From Acidimicrobiales bacterium (GTDB lineage: Bacteria > Actinomycetota > Acidimicrobiia > Acidimicrobiales > DATDAH01), in assembly GCA_016794585.1 (NCBI GenBank), contig JAEUJM010000014.1:1-64000 (forward strand): a stretch of DNA of 64,000 nucleotides. Reading direction: 5' to 3'. A model generated the notes under the pieces. The model saw only the letters and a program-made list of their open reading frames with translations. It ran no database searches and was not told where the DNA came from. How positions within the stretch are numbered: position 1 is the stretch's first letter; each line of letters starts with the position of its first letter. A program made the position numbers and the translations under genes. Positions 50,087-57,874 of the stretch are shown here, in pieces.

Positions 50087-51574
50087 TCAGGGCCGGACGG
50101 TGTTGACCCCATCGGTGGACACCAGGTCCACGCCGGCGCCCACCCATTCGGTGGCCTCCATCTCGGCCAGCAGGCCCGGGTCGTCGACCCGGGCGTAGCA
50201 GCGGTCGCCCTCGAGCAGGTCGGCGATGACGAGGCCCCACTCCGCAGCGCCGTCGCGCCCGTGGGCCACCGTGTAGCTGGCGACGACCGCCGGGCCGGAC
50301 GCCTCGTCACGGATGGCGCGCTGGGGCGCCTCGTCCACCGCCCCCTGCACCTCGGACTCGGCCGGCCAGTCGAGAGGCCCGGGCGTCGTGGAGTACACCC
50401 CGAAGGCGTGCTTCGTCATGTGCATGCCCACGCCCGAGACCATCCCGTAGGAGCCCGGGTCCTCGCGGAGGGTCTGAGCCATGGCGGCCAGGGACTGGGT
50501 GACGTAATTGCTGCCGGCGCCACCGGCGAAGGGCAGGCCGCCGGTGACCGTGAGCGCGCGCTCGTCGTCGGCGGCGATGCCGAGTGCGTCGGTGGCGAAG
50601 TGCAGGGAGCTGGCGAAACAGGAGTACAGGTCGAGGTGGGCCACGTCGTCGATGCCCACCCCGGCGACCCGCAAGGCCTCGGCCCCGGCGCCGGCCATGG
50701 CGGGCGAGCGCCAGAGGTCCTCGCGCTCGGCCACGTAGATCGGGTCCGACGCGTAGCACCAGCCCCGCAGGTAGACCCGCTGCTCCGGCGGCACGCCGAG
50801 CTCGTCGGCCTTCTCGTGGCTGGCCACGATCACGGCGGCGCCGAGGTCCACGTCCATCACCGACACCGTGAGCTTCGTGTACGGGTAGCCGACCATGCGG
50901 TTCTCGGCCGTCGGGGTGATGAGCTCGTCGGCGGTGCGGGCGGTCGGGAACCAGGCGAAGGGGTTGGACGCGGCGACCTCGGTCATCGGGGCCATGAGCG
51001 CGCCGATGCCGGCCCGGTAGTCGTCGGGCGCCACCCCGAGATGGGCGCGCCGGGCGACGTCCCAGACCGGGAAGGTCAACCACGCCTGGAACACCTGGTG
51101 GGCGATCTCGGCGGGATGGAACGGGTCCTCGAAGGGGAAGGGGTTGCGGTCCGTCGCGGGGTGGCTCCACTCGGGCTTGCGGCCGTCCTTCTTCATCCGC
51201 CGCTTCGTGGCGAGGGCCTCGGCTCCGACGATCACGCCGACGTCGATGTCGCCGGACGCGATGACGTCGGCCAGGTGCTGCACCAGGAGCTGCGGGGTGG
51301 TGCCACCCATGCCCGAGTAGTGGCCGTGCCGGCAGGCGACACCCAGTCGCTCGGCGAGGCGGGCCGCCGGATCGTCGTACTCCCAGCTCTGGCAGTGGAC
51401 GACGTTGAAGCTGTCGATGGCCTCGAGCACGCCGCGCCCCCGACTGTCGGCGGCGGCATCTCGAACCGCCTGCTCCCAGATCGCGAGGGGCTCGGGCGAC
51501 TCGCCGTCTTCCGGGCGCACGACCGACTGGGCGACGCCGATGAGACAGGCCGAGCGGGGGTCGGGCCCAGTCAC
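50087..51574 (-). CDS. Thiolase-like protein type 1 (TLP1) with extra C-terminal domain
   Basis: The 495-residue thiolase-fold protein lacks the nucleophilic Cys: the expected site reads CRHGHYSGMGGTTPQ. The later LYSCFASSLHFATDALG and TGGLPFAGGAGSNYV are family blocks. The last ~90 residues (from AVVASYTVAHGRDG) match the additional domain of actinobacterial TLP1 proteins. These bind CoA derivatives, but their reaction is uncertain. It lies 7 nt after the crotonase gene in the same direction and should work on the same acyl-CoA. GTG 51574 is the first usable start after that stop. Confidence 0.85.
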   Translation of the reverse strand: MTGPDPRSACLIGVAQSVVRPEDGESPEPLAIWEQAVRDAAADSRGRGVLEAIDSFNVVHCQSWEYDDPAARLAERLGVACRHGHYSGMGGTTPQLLVQHLADVIASGDIDVGVIVGAEALATKRRMKKDGRKPEWSHPATDRNPFPFEDPFHPAEIAHQVFQAWLTFPVWDVARRAHLGVAPDDYRAGIGALMAPMTEVAASNPFAWFPTARTADELITPTAENRMVGYPYTKLTVSVMDVDLGAAVIVASHEKADELGVPPEQRVYLRGWCYASDPIYVAEREDLWRSPAMAGAGAEALRVAGVGIDDVAHLDLYSCFASSLHFATDALGIAADDERALTVTGGLPFAGGAGSNYVTQSLAAMAQTLREDPGSYGMVSGVGMHMTKHAFGVYSTTPGPLDWPAESEVQGAVDEAPQRAIRDEASGPAVVASYTVAHGRDGAAEWGLVIADLLEGDRCYARVDDPGLLAEMEATEWVGAGVDLVSTDGVNTVRP

Positions 51575-51581
51575 CGCGACG

Positions 51582-52391
51582 TCACCGCCCCGTCCACTGC
51601 GGCGGACGCTTCTCGGCGAAGGCACGCGGGCCCTCCTTCGCGTCCTCGGACGAGAACACGACGCCGCTCAGCTCCTCCTCGACCTTGTACGCGGCCTCGA
51701 GGTCGAGGGCCAGCCCGCGCAGCACGCTCTCCTTCGTGGCCTGGACGGCCAGCGGCGCGTTGGCGGTGATGCGGTGCGCCCACTCCCGGGCACGGTCGAG
51801 CAGTTGGTCGGGCTCGACGATCTCGTTGAGAAGGCCGACCTCCAGCGCCCGCTGGGCGGGAAAGGCCTCGGCGGTGAGCAGGAACTCCATGGCCGCCGGG
51901 AACGCGAGCTGGCGGGGCAGCCGCACGGTGGTGCCACCGCCGGCGAACAGGCCCCGCTTCGGCTCCATGACCCCGAAGGTGGCGTCCGGTGTGGCGATGC
52001 GCAGGTCCACGCCACCGAGCATCTCCATCCCGCCGGCCACGCACGGACCGCCCACCGCGGCGATGATCGGCTTGTAGATCTTGGCGTTGCGCAGGACCGC
52101 GCGGGTGCCGTCGCTGAGCCGGCAGCCGTCGATCTCGGTGACCTCACCGCTGGCGATCTTGGTGTGGAGCTCGGTGATCTGCGGGATGTAGGTCTTGAGG
52201 TCGGCGCCGGCCATGAAGGCCCCCTCCACCCCGGTGACGATCGCCACCCACGCCTCGTCCTCGTCCTTGAACCGGCGCCACGCGGCCGCCAGGTCGCGGA
52301 AGTGGTACATGTCGAGGGCGTTGCGGGTCTCGGGCCGGTCGATGGTGATGAGCGCGACGTGGTCGTCGCCGAGGTCGTAGTGGATCGGCAT
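51582..52391 (-). CDS. Enoyl-CoA hydratase/isomerase (crotonase family)
   Basis: The 269-residue crotonase has VTGVEGAFMAGADLKTYI (first oxyanion loop) and IIAAVGGPCVAGGMEMLGGVDLRIA (second), then FGVMEPKRGLFAGGGTTVRLPRQL. One catalytic Glu is conserved (MEPK); the second position in this family is less clear, so hydratase or isomerase activity remains open. TACGGT is 8 nt before the ATG at 52391; another ATG at 52418 would add nine residues. It is divergent from the MFS gene. Confidence 0.88.
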   Translation of the reverse strand: MPIHYDLGDDHVALITIDRPETRNALDMYHFRDLAAAWRRFKDEDEAWVAIVTGVEGAFMAGADLKTYIPQITELHTKIASGEVTEIDGCRLSDGTRAVLRNAKIYKPIIAAVGGPCVAGGMEMLGGVDLRIATPDATFGVMEPKRGLFAGGGTTVRLPRQLAFPAAMEFLLTAEAFPAQRALEVGLLNEIVEPDQLLDRAREWAHRITANAPLAVQATKESVLRGLALDLEAAYKVEEELSGVVFSSEDAKEGPRAFAEKRPPQWTGR

Positions 52392-52432
52392 CGAGCGACA
52401 CCGTAGCCAGGGCGGCATCTAGGGTCGGCCCC

Positions 52433-53845
52433 ATCGCCACCGTCGCCCCGAGCATCGAGACCATCCCACGCCGAGCCTGGCTCGTCCTCGCCGTCGCGAG
52501 CATCGCCGGGTTCGCCGGGGCACTCGACCTGTCGATGCTGTTCGTCGCCTACCCCGCCATCAGCGACGCGTTCCCCTCGACGCCGGCCGCGCTCCTCTCG
52601 TGGGTGGTCACGATCTACAGCATCGTGCTGGCGTCGCTGCTGATCCCGAGCGGGCGCCTCGCCGACCGGCTCGGACGGCGCCGCATGTTCCTCGTCGGCA
52701 CCGCCGTGTTCGGCGTCGGTGCCCTGGCCTCCGGTCTCGCGCCCGGCCCCGTGTGGCTCATCGCCGCCCGGGCGGGCCAGGCCGTGGGTGGAGCGCTCAT
52801 CCTGCCCGCCTCGATGGGCGTGCTCCTCTCCGAGTTCCCGGCCTCGCGCAGGGGGACGGCCATCGGCACCTGGGGCGGGGTCGGCGGTATCGCCACGGTG
52901 GCCGGCCCGGCCATCGGATCGGCGCTGCTCGCCGCCGGCGGGTGGCGCTGGGTCCTGCTGATCAACGTGCCGTTGGCCCTGATCGCGTTCGTCGGGGGCG
53001 CCCGGACGTTCCGCGAGTCCGTGGACGCCGACGCCCGGGTGGGCGACCTCGCCGGATCGGCCATCCTCATGGTCGCGGTCGCGGCGATGGCGCTGTCCAT
53101 CACCCAGGGCCCCGAACGGGGCTGGACGGACCCCGTGGTGCTCGGGTCGGCCCTCGTCGCCGTGGTCGCCGCGGCGGCGCTGGTGCGCCGCTCGTCCCGC
53201 CAGGCCGACCCGGTGCTGGACCTCGACCTGCTCGCCGACCCTCTGTTCCGCGCCTCGAACGTGGTGGCCTTCACCTTCTCCACCGCCTTCTTCGCCATGT
53301 TCTTCGGCCTCGTGCTCTTCGCCACGGAGGTCTGGGAAACGCCCCACTCACGAGCCGGGCTCTACGTGATCCCCGCCCAGATCACGGCGGCGACGCTGTC
53401 GTTCGCCGGGGGCAAGCTCGCCGACCGGGTGGGCCACCGCCGCGTGATGGTCCCCGGTGCGCTGTCGTTCGCCGCCGGCAGCCTGCTGCTGTTGCTCGCC
53501 GTCGGTGACCGGGACACCTTCGGGGTGTGGGTGGTCGCCCTCGTCTTGATGGGGGCGGGCATCGGCGCCGTGTTCCCGTCGTTCCAGAGCGGCGCCGTGC
53601 ACGGGGTGGCCAGCACGAAGTTCGGGATCGCCGCCGCGACGACCCAGACCAACAGCCGCATCGCCGGCACGTTCGGCGTCGCCGTGGCGGTCGTGCTCGT
53701 GGGCGGTGCCACCACCGGCGACGCCGCGGGGTTCGACCGCCTCTGGCTGTTCCTCGCCGCGCTCGCCGTCGTGTCCGCGGTGGCTTCGTGGCGGGTCGAC
53801 ACCCGGGGCGCGACCACCCCCGATCCGGTGCCCCTGATCCCCTAG
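52433..53845 (+). CDS. MFS drug/metabolite exporter (DHA2-like), probable non-ATG start
   Basis: This major-facilitator protein has the A motif GRLADRLGRRRMF and about 12-14 helices (SWVVTIYSIVLASLLIPSG, LIAARAGQAVGGALILPASM, WVLLINVPLALIAFVGGAR). The first canonical codon, ATG 52535, falls in the middle of helix 1. The residues before it (RRAWLVLAVASIAGFAGALD) complete a normal first helix, yet no ATG, GTG or TTG lies in frame upstream. TAGGGT followed by 7 nt and an ATC at 52433 matches the leaderless pattern, so an ATC start is proposed. It is probably an exporter; substrate unknown. Confidence 0.8.
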   Translation: MATVAPSIETIPRRAWLVLAVASIAGFAGALDLSMLFVAYPAISDAFPSTPAALLSWVVTIYSIVLASLLIPSGRLADRLGRRRMFLVGTAVFGVGALASGLAPGPVWLIAARAGQAVGGALILPASMGVLLSEFPASRRGTAIGTWGGVGGIATVAGPAIGSALLAAGGWRWVLLINVPLALIAFVGGARTFRESVDADARVGDLAGSAILMVAVAAMALSITQGPERGWTDPVVLGSALVAVVAAAALVRRSSRQADPVLDLDLLADPLFRASNVVAFTFSTAFFAMFFGLVLFATEVWETPHSRAGLYVIPAQITAATLSFAGGKLADRVGHRRVMVPGALSFAAGSLLLLLAVGDRDTFGVWVVALVLMGAGIGAVFPSFQSGAVHGVASTKFGIAAATTQTNSRIAGTFGVAVAVVLVGGATTGDAAGFDRLWLFLAALAVVSAVASWRVDTRGATTPDPVPLIP

Positions 53846-53856
53846 TGTCCCTCTCC

Positions 53857-55326
53857 ATGGGGGATCTCTGGCACGAGACGGATCTGTTCATCGACGGGGC
53901 GCGGGTGGCGGCCGAGGGAGGCGCCACCTACGACAACGTCAATCCCGCGACCGGTGAGGTCATCGGCGTCGCCGCCGACGCCTCCGAGGCGGACCTCGAC
54001 CGCGCCATCGGCGCGGCGCGGCGGGCCTTCGACGAGACGGGCTGGGCCACCGACGTCGAGCTCCGCGTGCGCTGCCTGCGCCAGCTGCACCAGGCCCTCG
54101 TGGACCACCAGGAGGAGATCCGGGCCATGACGGTGGCCGAGGTGGGCGCCCCGGTCGCCCTCACCTACGGGCCGCAGCTCGACGTCCCCCTCGAGTTCCT
54201 CACCTACTACGCCGACCTCGCCGAGCAGTACGCCTGGAGCGAGGACCTCGGCAACGCCGAGCCCATGGGCATCCCCTCGCACCGCTGGATCGAGAAGGAA
54301 GCCGTGGGCGTGGTGGGGGCCATCACGGCCTGGAACTTCCCCCACCAGCTCAACCTCGCCAAGATCGGGCCCGCCTTCGCGGCCGGCAACACCGTGGTGC
54401 TCAAGGCCGCGCCGGCCACGCCCTGGTCGGCACTGGTGCTCGGGCGCCTCGCCCAGGAGCACACCGACATCCCGCCCGGCGTGCTCAACATCATCACCGC
54501 CGAGCGCAACGACATCGGCGAGGCCATCACCACCGATCCTCGGGTCGACCTCGTCACCTTCACGGGGTCGACCGCCGTGGGGCGACGCGTCATGGCGGCC
54601 GCCGCCGACACCGTGAAGAAGGTGTTCCTCGAGCTCGGCGGCAAGTCGGCGTTCGTGGCCTTGGACGACTGCGACATGAGCGGCGCGGCCGGCGCCGCCG
54701 CCTTCGGCGTCTGCACCCACGCCGGCCAGGGGTGCGCCATCCCCACCCGCCTCCTGCTCCCCCGCTCCCGCTACGACGAGGGCGTCGAGATCGCCAAGAG
54801 CGTCCTGGAGTCGATGCCCTATGGCGACCCCACCGACCCCGCCAACTTCATGGGCCCGCTCGTCACCGAGCGCCAGCGCGAGCGCGTGGGCGGCCTCGTC
54901 AAGGGCGCGGTCGACGAGGGTGCCACCCTCGTCACCGGCGGCAAGGTCCCCGAGCACCTCGACCGGGGCTGGTTCTACGAGCCCACGCTCCTGATCGACG
55001 TCGATCCCGACGCCACCATCGCCCAGCAGGAGGTGTTCGGGCCCGTGCTCGCCGTGATCCCCTACGACGGCACCGACGACGAGGCCGTCCGCATCGCCAA
55101 CAACTCCGTCTACGGGCTGTCGGGCGCGGTGATGTCCGCCGACAACGAACGAGCGAAGGCCGTGGCCCGACGCATCCGCACCGGCACGCTCATGATCAAC
55201 GGCGGCATCTACTACAGCCCCGACGTGCCCTTCGGCGGCTACCGCCAGTCCGGGGTCGGCCGCGAGATGGGCGTCGCCGGCTTCGAGGAGTACCTCGAGA
55301 CCAAGGCCTTCGCCGAGCCCGCCTGA
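53857..55326 (+). CDS. Aldehyde dehydrogenase (NAD(P)-dependent)
   Basis: The 489-residue enzyme has the family motifs ITAWNFPHQLNLAKIGPAFA, VTFTGSTAVGRRV, the general-base Glu in LELGGKSAFV, the nucleophilic Cys in HAGQGCAIPTR and EVFGPVLAVIPY. All catalytic residues are present. The aldehyde is unknown. The upstream MFS gene ends in TAG, and this TAG begins the hexamer TAGTGT that lies 8 nt before the ATG. The gene may be transcribed both from its own start and with the MFS gene. Confidence 0.94.
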   Translation: MGDLWHETDLFIDGARVAAEGGATYDNVNPATGEVIGVAADASEADLDRAIGAARRAFDETGWATDVELRVRCLRQLHQALVDHQEEIRAMTVAEVGAPVALTYGPQLDVPLEFLTYYADLAEQYAWSEDLGNAEPMGIPSHRWIEKEAVGVVGAITAWNFPHQLNLAKIGPAFAAGNTVVLKAAPATPWSALVLGRLAQEHTDIPPGVLNIITAERNDIGEAITTDPRVDLVTFTGSTAVGRRVMAAAADTVKKVFLELGGKSAFVALDDCDMSGAAGAAAFGVCTHAGQGCAIPTRLLLPRSRYDEGVEIAKSVLESMPYGDPTDPANFMGPLVTERQRERVGGLVKGAVDEGATLVTGGKVPEHLDRGWFYEPTLLIDVDPDATIAQQEVFGPVLAVIPYDGTDDEAVRIANNSVYGLSGAVMSADNERAKAVARRIRTGTLMINGGIYYSPDVPFGGYRQSGVGREMGVAGFEEYLETKAFAEPA

Positions 55327-55348
55327 TCCCACCGAGGCGACCGCCGAC

Positions 55349-56299
55349 GTGACCGAGCTGCCCTTCGTTCCGGACCTGGGCGGACCTCGCACGCGCCGGG
55401 TGCAGGTGGGGCTCTACCTGCCGCAGCTGCGCATGGACTACGCCACCATCGAAGAGCGCGTGCTCATGGCCGAGAACCTCGGCTTCCACTCGGTGTGGTT
55501 CATGGACCACCTCGCCGCACCGGCGATGCCTGAGGCGGACACGCTGGAGGGGTGGACGGTGGCCGCCGCGCTCGCGCGACGCACGTCGCGCATCCGCCTC
55601 GGCCACCTGACCCTGTGCACCTCGTTCCGCCACCCCGCCCTGCTGGCCAAGATGGCCGCCACCCTCGACGTCATCAGCGAGGGGCGCCTCGACCTCGGTC
55701 TCGGGTGGGGCTCGGTGGAGGAGGAGCTGCGCACCTTCGGCTTCCCTGACGAGCCCGCGAAGGTGCGGGCCACGCGCCTCGTCGAGTCCCTCGAGGTGCT
55801 CGACCGGATGTTCACGGGCGAGCCCTTCTCGTTCAAGGGACGGTTCCACCAGCTGCGCAACGCCATCGGGCGCCCCGTGCCGGTGCAGCAGCCGCGCATC
55901 CCCATCCACATCGGGGGCGGCGGGAAGCGCTTCACCCTGCCCATCGCCTCGCACTACGCCGAGTGGTGGAACTGCCCGTCCTACGCCGTCGACCGGCTCG
56001 AGGAGCTGATCCCCCTCGCCCACCCCGCGCACGTCTCGGTCCAGCACGTGGTCGCCCTGGCCTCGAGCAGAGCGGATCGGGACGAGGTCGTCGAGGCGGC
56101 CGAGCGCCGCTTCGGCGGGTGGGGCGGGCTGATCGTGGGCACGCCGTCCGAGGTCGCCGAGGCCCTCAACCGCGAGGTCGAGATGGGGGTGGAGATGTTC
56201 ATCTGCCAGTTCTCCGACTTCGGCAGCCCCAAGTCCCTGCGCCTCTTCGCCCGGGAGGTCCTGCCGGCCCTGCGTTCCACCCTCACGCTCGAGCGCTGA
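55349..56299 (+). CDS. F420-type luciferase-like (LLM) oxidoreductase
   Basis: The 316-residue TIM-barrel flavin/F420 enzyme shows RVQVGLYLPQLRMDYATI, GFHSVWFMDHL, IRLGHLTLCTSFRHPALLAKMAATLD, GRLDLGLGWGSVEEEL and IHIGGGGKRFTL. These are the usual blocks of the LLM class, with an insertion typical of F420-dependent members. The reaction is unknown. It starts 22 bp after the aldehyde dehydrogenase and is probably cotranscribed with it. Confidence 0.87.
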   Translation: MTELPFVPDLGGPRTRRVQVGLYLPQLRMDYATIEERVLMAENLGFHSVWFMDHLAAPAMPEADTLEGWTVAAALARRTSRIRLGHLTLCTSFRHPALLAKMAATLDVISEGRLDLGLGWGSVEEELRTFGFPDEPAKVRATRLVESLEVLDRMFTGEPFSFKGRFHQLRNAIGRPVPVQQPRIPIHIGGGGKRFTLPIASHYAEWWNCPSYAVDRLEELIPLAHPAHVSVQHVVALASSRADRDEVVEAAERRFGGWGGLIVGTPSEVAEALNREVEMGVEMFICQFSDFGSPKSLRLFAREVLPALRSTLTLER

Positions 56300-56392
56300 C
56301 GCCGGACGCCCAGGCGCGGGGCAGGCGACCGCCACGACTCACAGGTAACCGAGTGGTCACGTTCGCGGGCACGGCGAGTCACAGGGTGCTAG

Positions 56393-56860
56393 CCATGGCG
56401 CGACGCCGGCGGCTTCCCGGCCACGTTCTTCGCGATCGTGTCCCTCGGGGTGATCGGGCTCTACATCTCGTACATCATCCCGGTGTTCCTGCGCCTCCGG
56501 CAGGGGGAGAACTTCGAGCGGGGACCCTGGAACCTGGGGCGCTGGAGCTACATCGTTGGCTGGGCGGCCGTGATCTGGGTGGTGTTCATCTCCATCCTCT
56601 TCCTCGTCCCGCAGTTCAGCCCGATCACCTGGGCGAGCTTCAACTACACCCCGGTGGCCCTCGGGGCGCTGATGATCTTCGTCTTCGGGTACTGGCTGCT
56701 CTCGGCCCGCAGGTGGTTCAAGGGACCACAGGTCATGGGCACGCCCGAGGAGCTGGCCGCGCTGGAGGCCGAACTGGAGGCCGTGGCGGCCGGCAAGGCG
56801 CCCGCCTCGGAGTTCACCGCCATGGAGGACGAGATGGAGCGGCGCCCCGACGAGCGGTAG
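56393..56860 (+). pseudogene. C-terminal remnant of an APC-family amino-acid permease
   Basis: The frame from 56393 encodes only the last three helices of an amino-acid/polyamine permease: FFAIVSLGVIGLYISYIIPV, the loop LRLRQGENFERGPWNLGRWS, VGWAAVIWVVFISILFLVP and ALGALMIFVFGYWLLSARRWFKGP. Full-length relatives have about 500 residues, so roughly 350 N-terminal residues are missing. An in-frame TAG stands at 56390. GTG 56438 could start a 140-residue protein, but transport would be impossible. It is likely the scar of a deletion next to the betaine-type catabolic genes. Confidence 0.75.
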
Positions 56861-56875
56861 CACCGGTTCTGACGT

Positions 56876-56913
56876 GGCAGGGTGGGGTCGGCCGTGGCCG
56901 GCCCCACCCTGCC
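56876..56913. terminator. 18-bp hairpin with 2-nt loop
   Basis: Arms 56876-56893 and 56896-56913 are complementary over 18 positions (17 Watson-Crick and one G-T), separated by just two bases. It stands between the permease remnant and the phosphotransferase gene. It is likely a strong terminator or cruciform-prone element and has no T-tract. Confidence 0.6.
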
Positions 56914-56944
56914 CACGGCCGTCCCGACGGGCGGAGGGGAATGC

Positions 56945-57874
56945 GTGCACGACGAACCGGAAGAGCTCACGGCCTTGCTGGACCAGGTGCCCGGCTGGGC
57001 CGGGCGGCGGCGGAACGTGCGCCCGCTCGTCGGCGGCATCACCAACCGGAACTGGCTCGTCTCCGTGGGCGACGAGCGCTTCGTGGTCCGCTCCCCCGGC
57101 GCAGGCACCGACCTGCTCGGTATCGACCGCGACCACGAGTACGAGGCCGCCCGTCAGGCGGCGGCCCTCGGCGTGGGACCCGAAGTGGTGGCCTTCGTGG
57201 ACGATTCACTGGTCACCCGATTCATCGACGGCGCCTCCACGCTGACCCCCGAGGAGGCACGGGACCCGGCCACACTCGCAGCCGTGGCCGAGACCCTGCG
57301 CACCGTGCACGACGCCGCGCCCATCACCGCGGTCTTCGACTGGTACGCGATCCCTGCCGCCTACGCCGCGACCGCCCGGGCCCACGGCGTCGTCGTCCCC
57401 GCGGCCGACGACCTCGCGATGGCCCAGGCCGCCGAGCTGCACCGGGCCTTCGCCTCGGCACCTGATCACCCCGTCCCTGCCCACAACGACCTGCTCGGGG
57501 CCAACTTCCTCCTGGACGGCGATGCACGGATCTGGATCGTCGACTGGGAGTACGCCGGCATGAACGACCGCTTCTTCGACCTCGGGAACTTCGCGGTCAA
57601 CAACGGCCTCGACGACGCCGGTGACGAGATCCTCCTCGAGGGGTACTTCGGCGAGCTGACCAACGGGCGCCTCGCCCGCCTCCGCCTCATGAAGGTCATG
57701 AGCGACCTGCGCGAGGCCATGTGGGGGGTCGTGCAGCAGGCGGTCAGCACCCTCGACGTCGACTTCGAGGCCTACGCCGCCGAGCACTTCGACCGCCTCC
57801 TCTCCAACGCCGGCAGGCCGGGCTGGTCCCGGCTCCTTGCCGACGCCGCCACCGGGTGTGGCCTCGATGACTGA
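56945..57874 (+). CDS. Aminoglycoside phosphotransferase/choline-kinase-like protein
   Basis: The 309-residue kinase-fold protein has LVGGITNRNWLVSVGDERFVVR (nucleotide loop with Lys replaced in context by RFVVR), VPAHNDLLGANFLLD (catalytic loop with HND) and WIVDWEYAGMNDRFFDLGNFAVN (metal-binding DWE). The order is that of choline/ethanolamine kinase-like proteins. The substrate may be choline, given the dimethylglycine-dehydrogenase-like gene that overlaps its last 8 bases. GGAGGGG stands 5 nt before the GTG, which sets the start. Confidence 0.86.
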   Translation: MHDEPEELTALLDQVPGWAGRRRNVRPLVGGITNRNWLVSVGDERFVVRSPGAGTDLLGIDRDHEYEAARQAAALGVGPEVVAFVDDSLVTRFIDGASTLTPEEARDPATLAAVAETLRTVHDAAPITAVFDWYAIPAAYAATARAHGVVVPAADDLAMAQAAELHRAFASAPDHPVPAHNDLLGANFLLDGDARIWIVDWEYAGMNDRFFDLGNFAVNNGLDDAGDEILLEGYFGELTNGRLARLRLMKVMSDLREAMWGVVQQAVSTLDVDFEAYAAEHFDRLLSNAGRPGWSRLLADAATGCGLDD

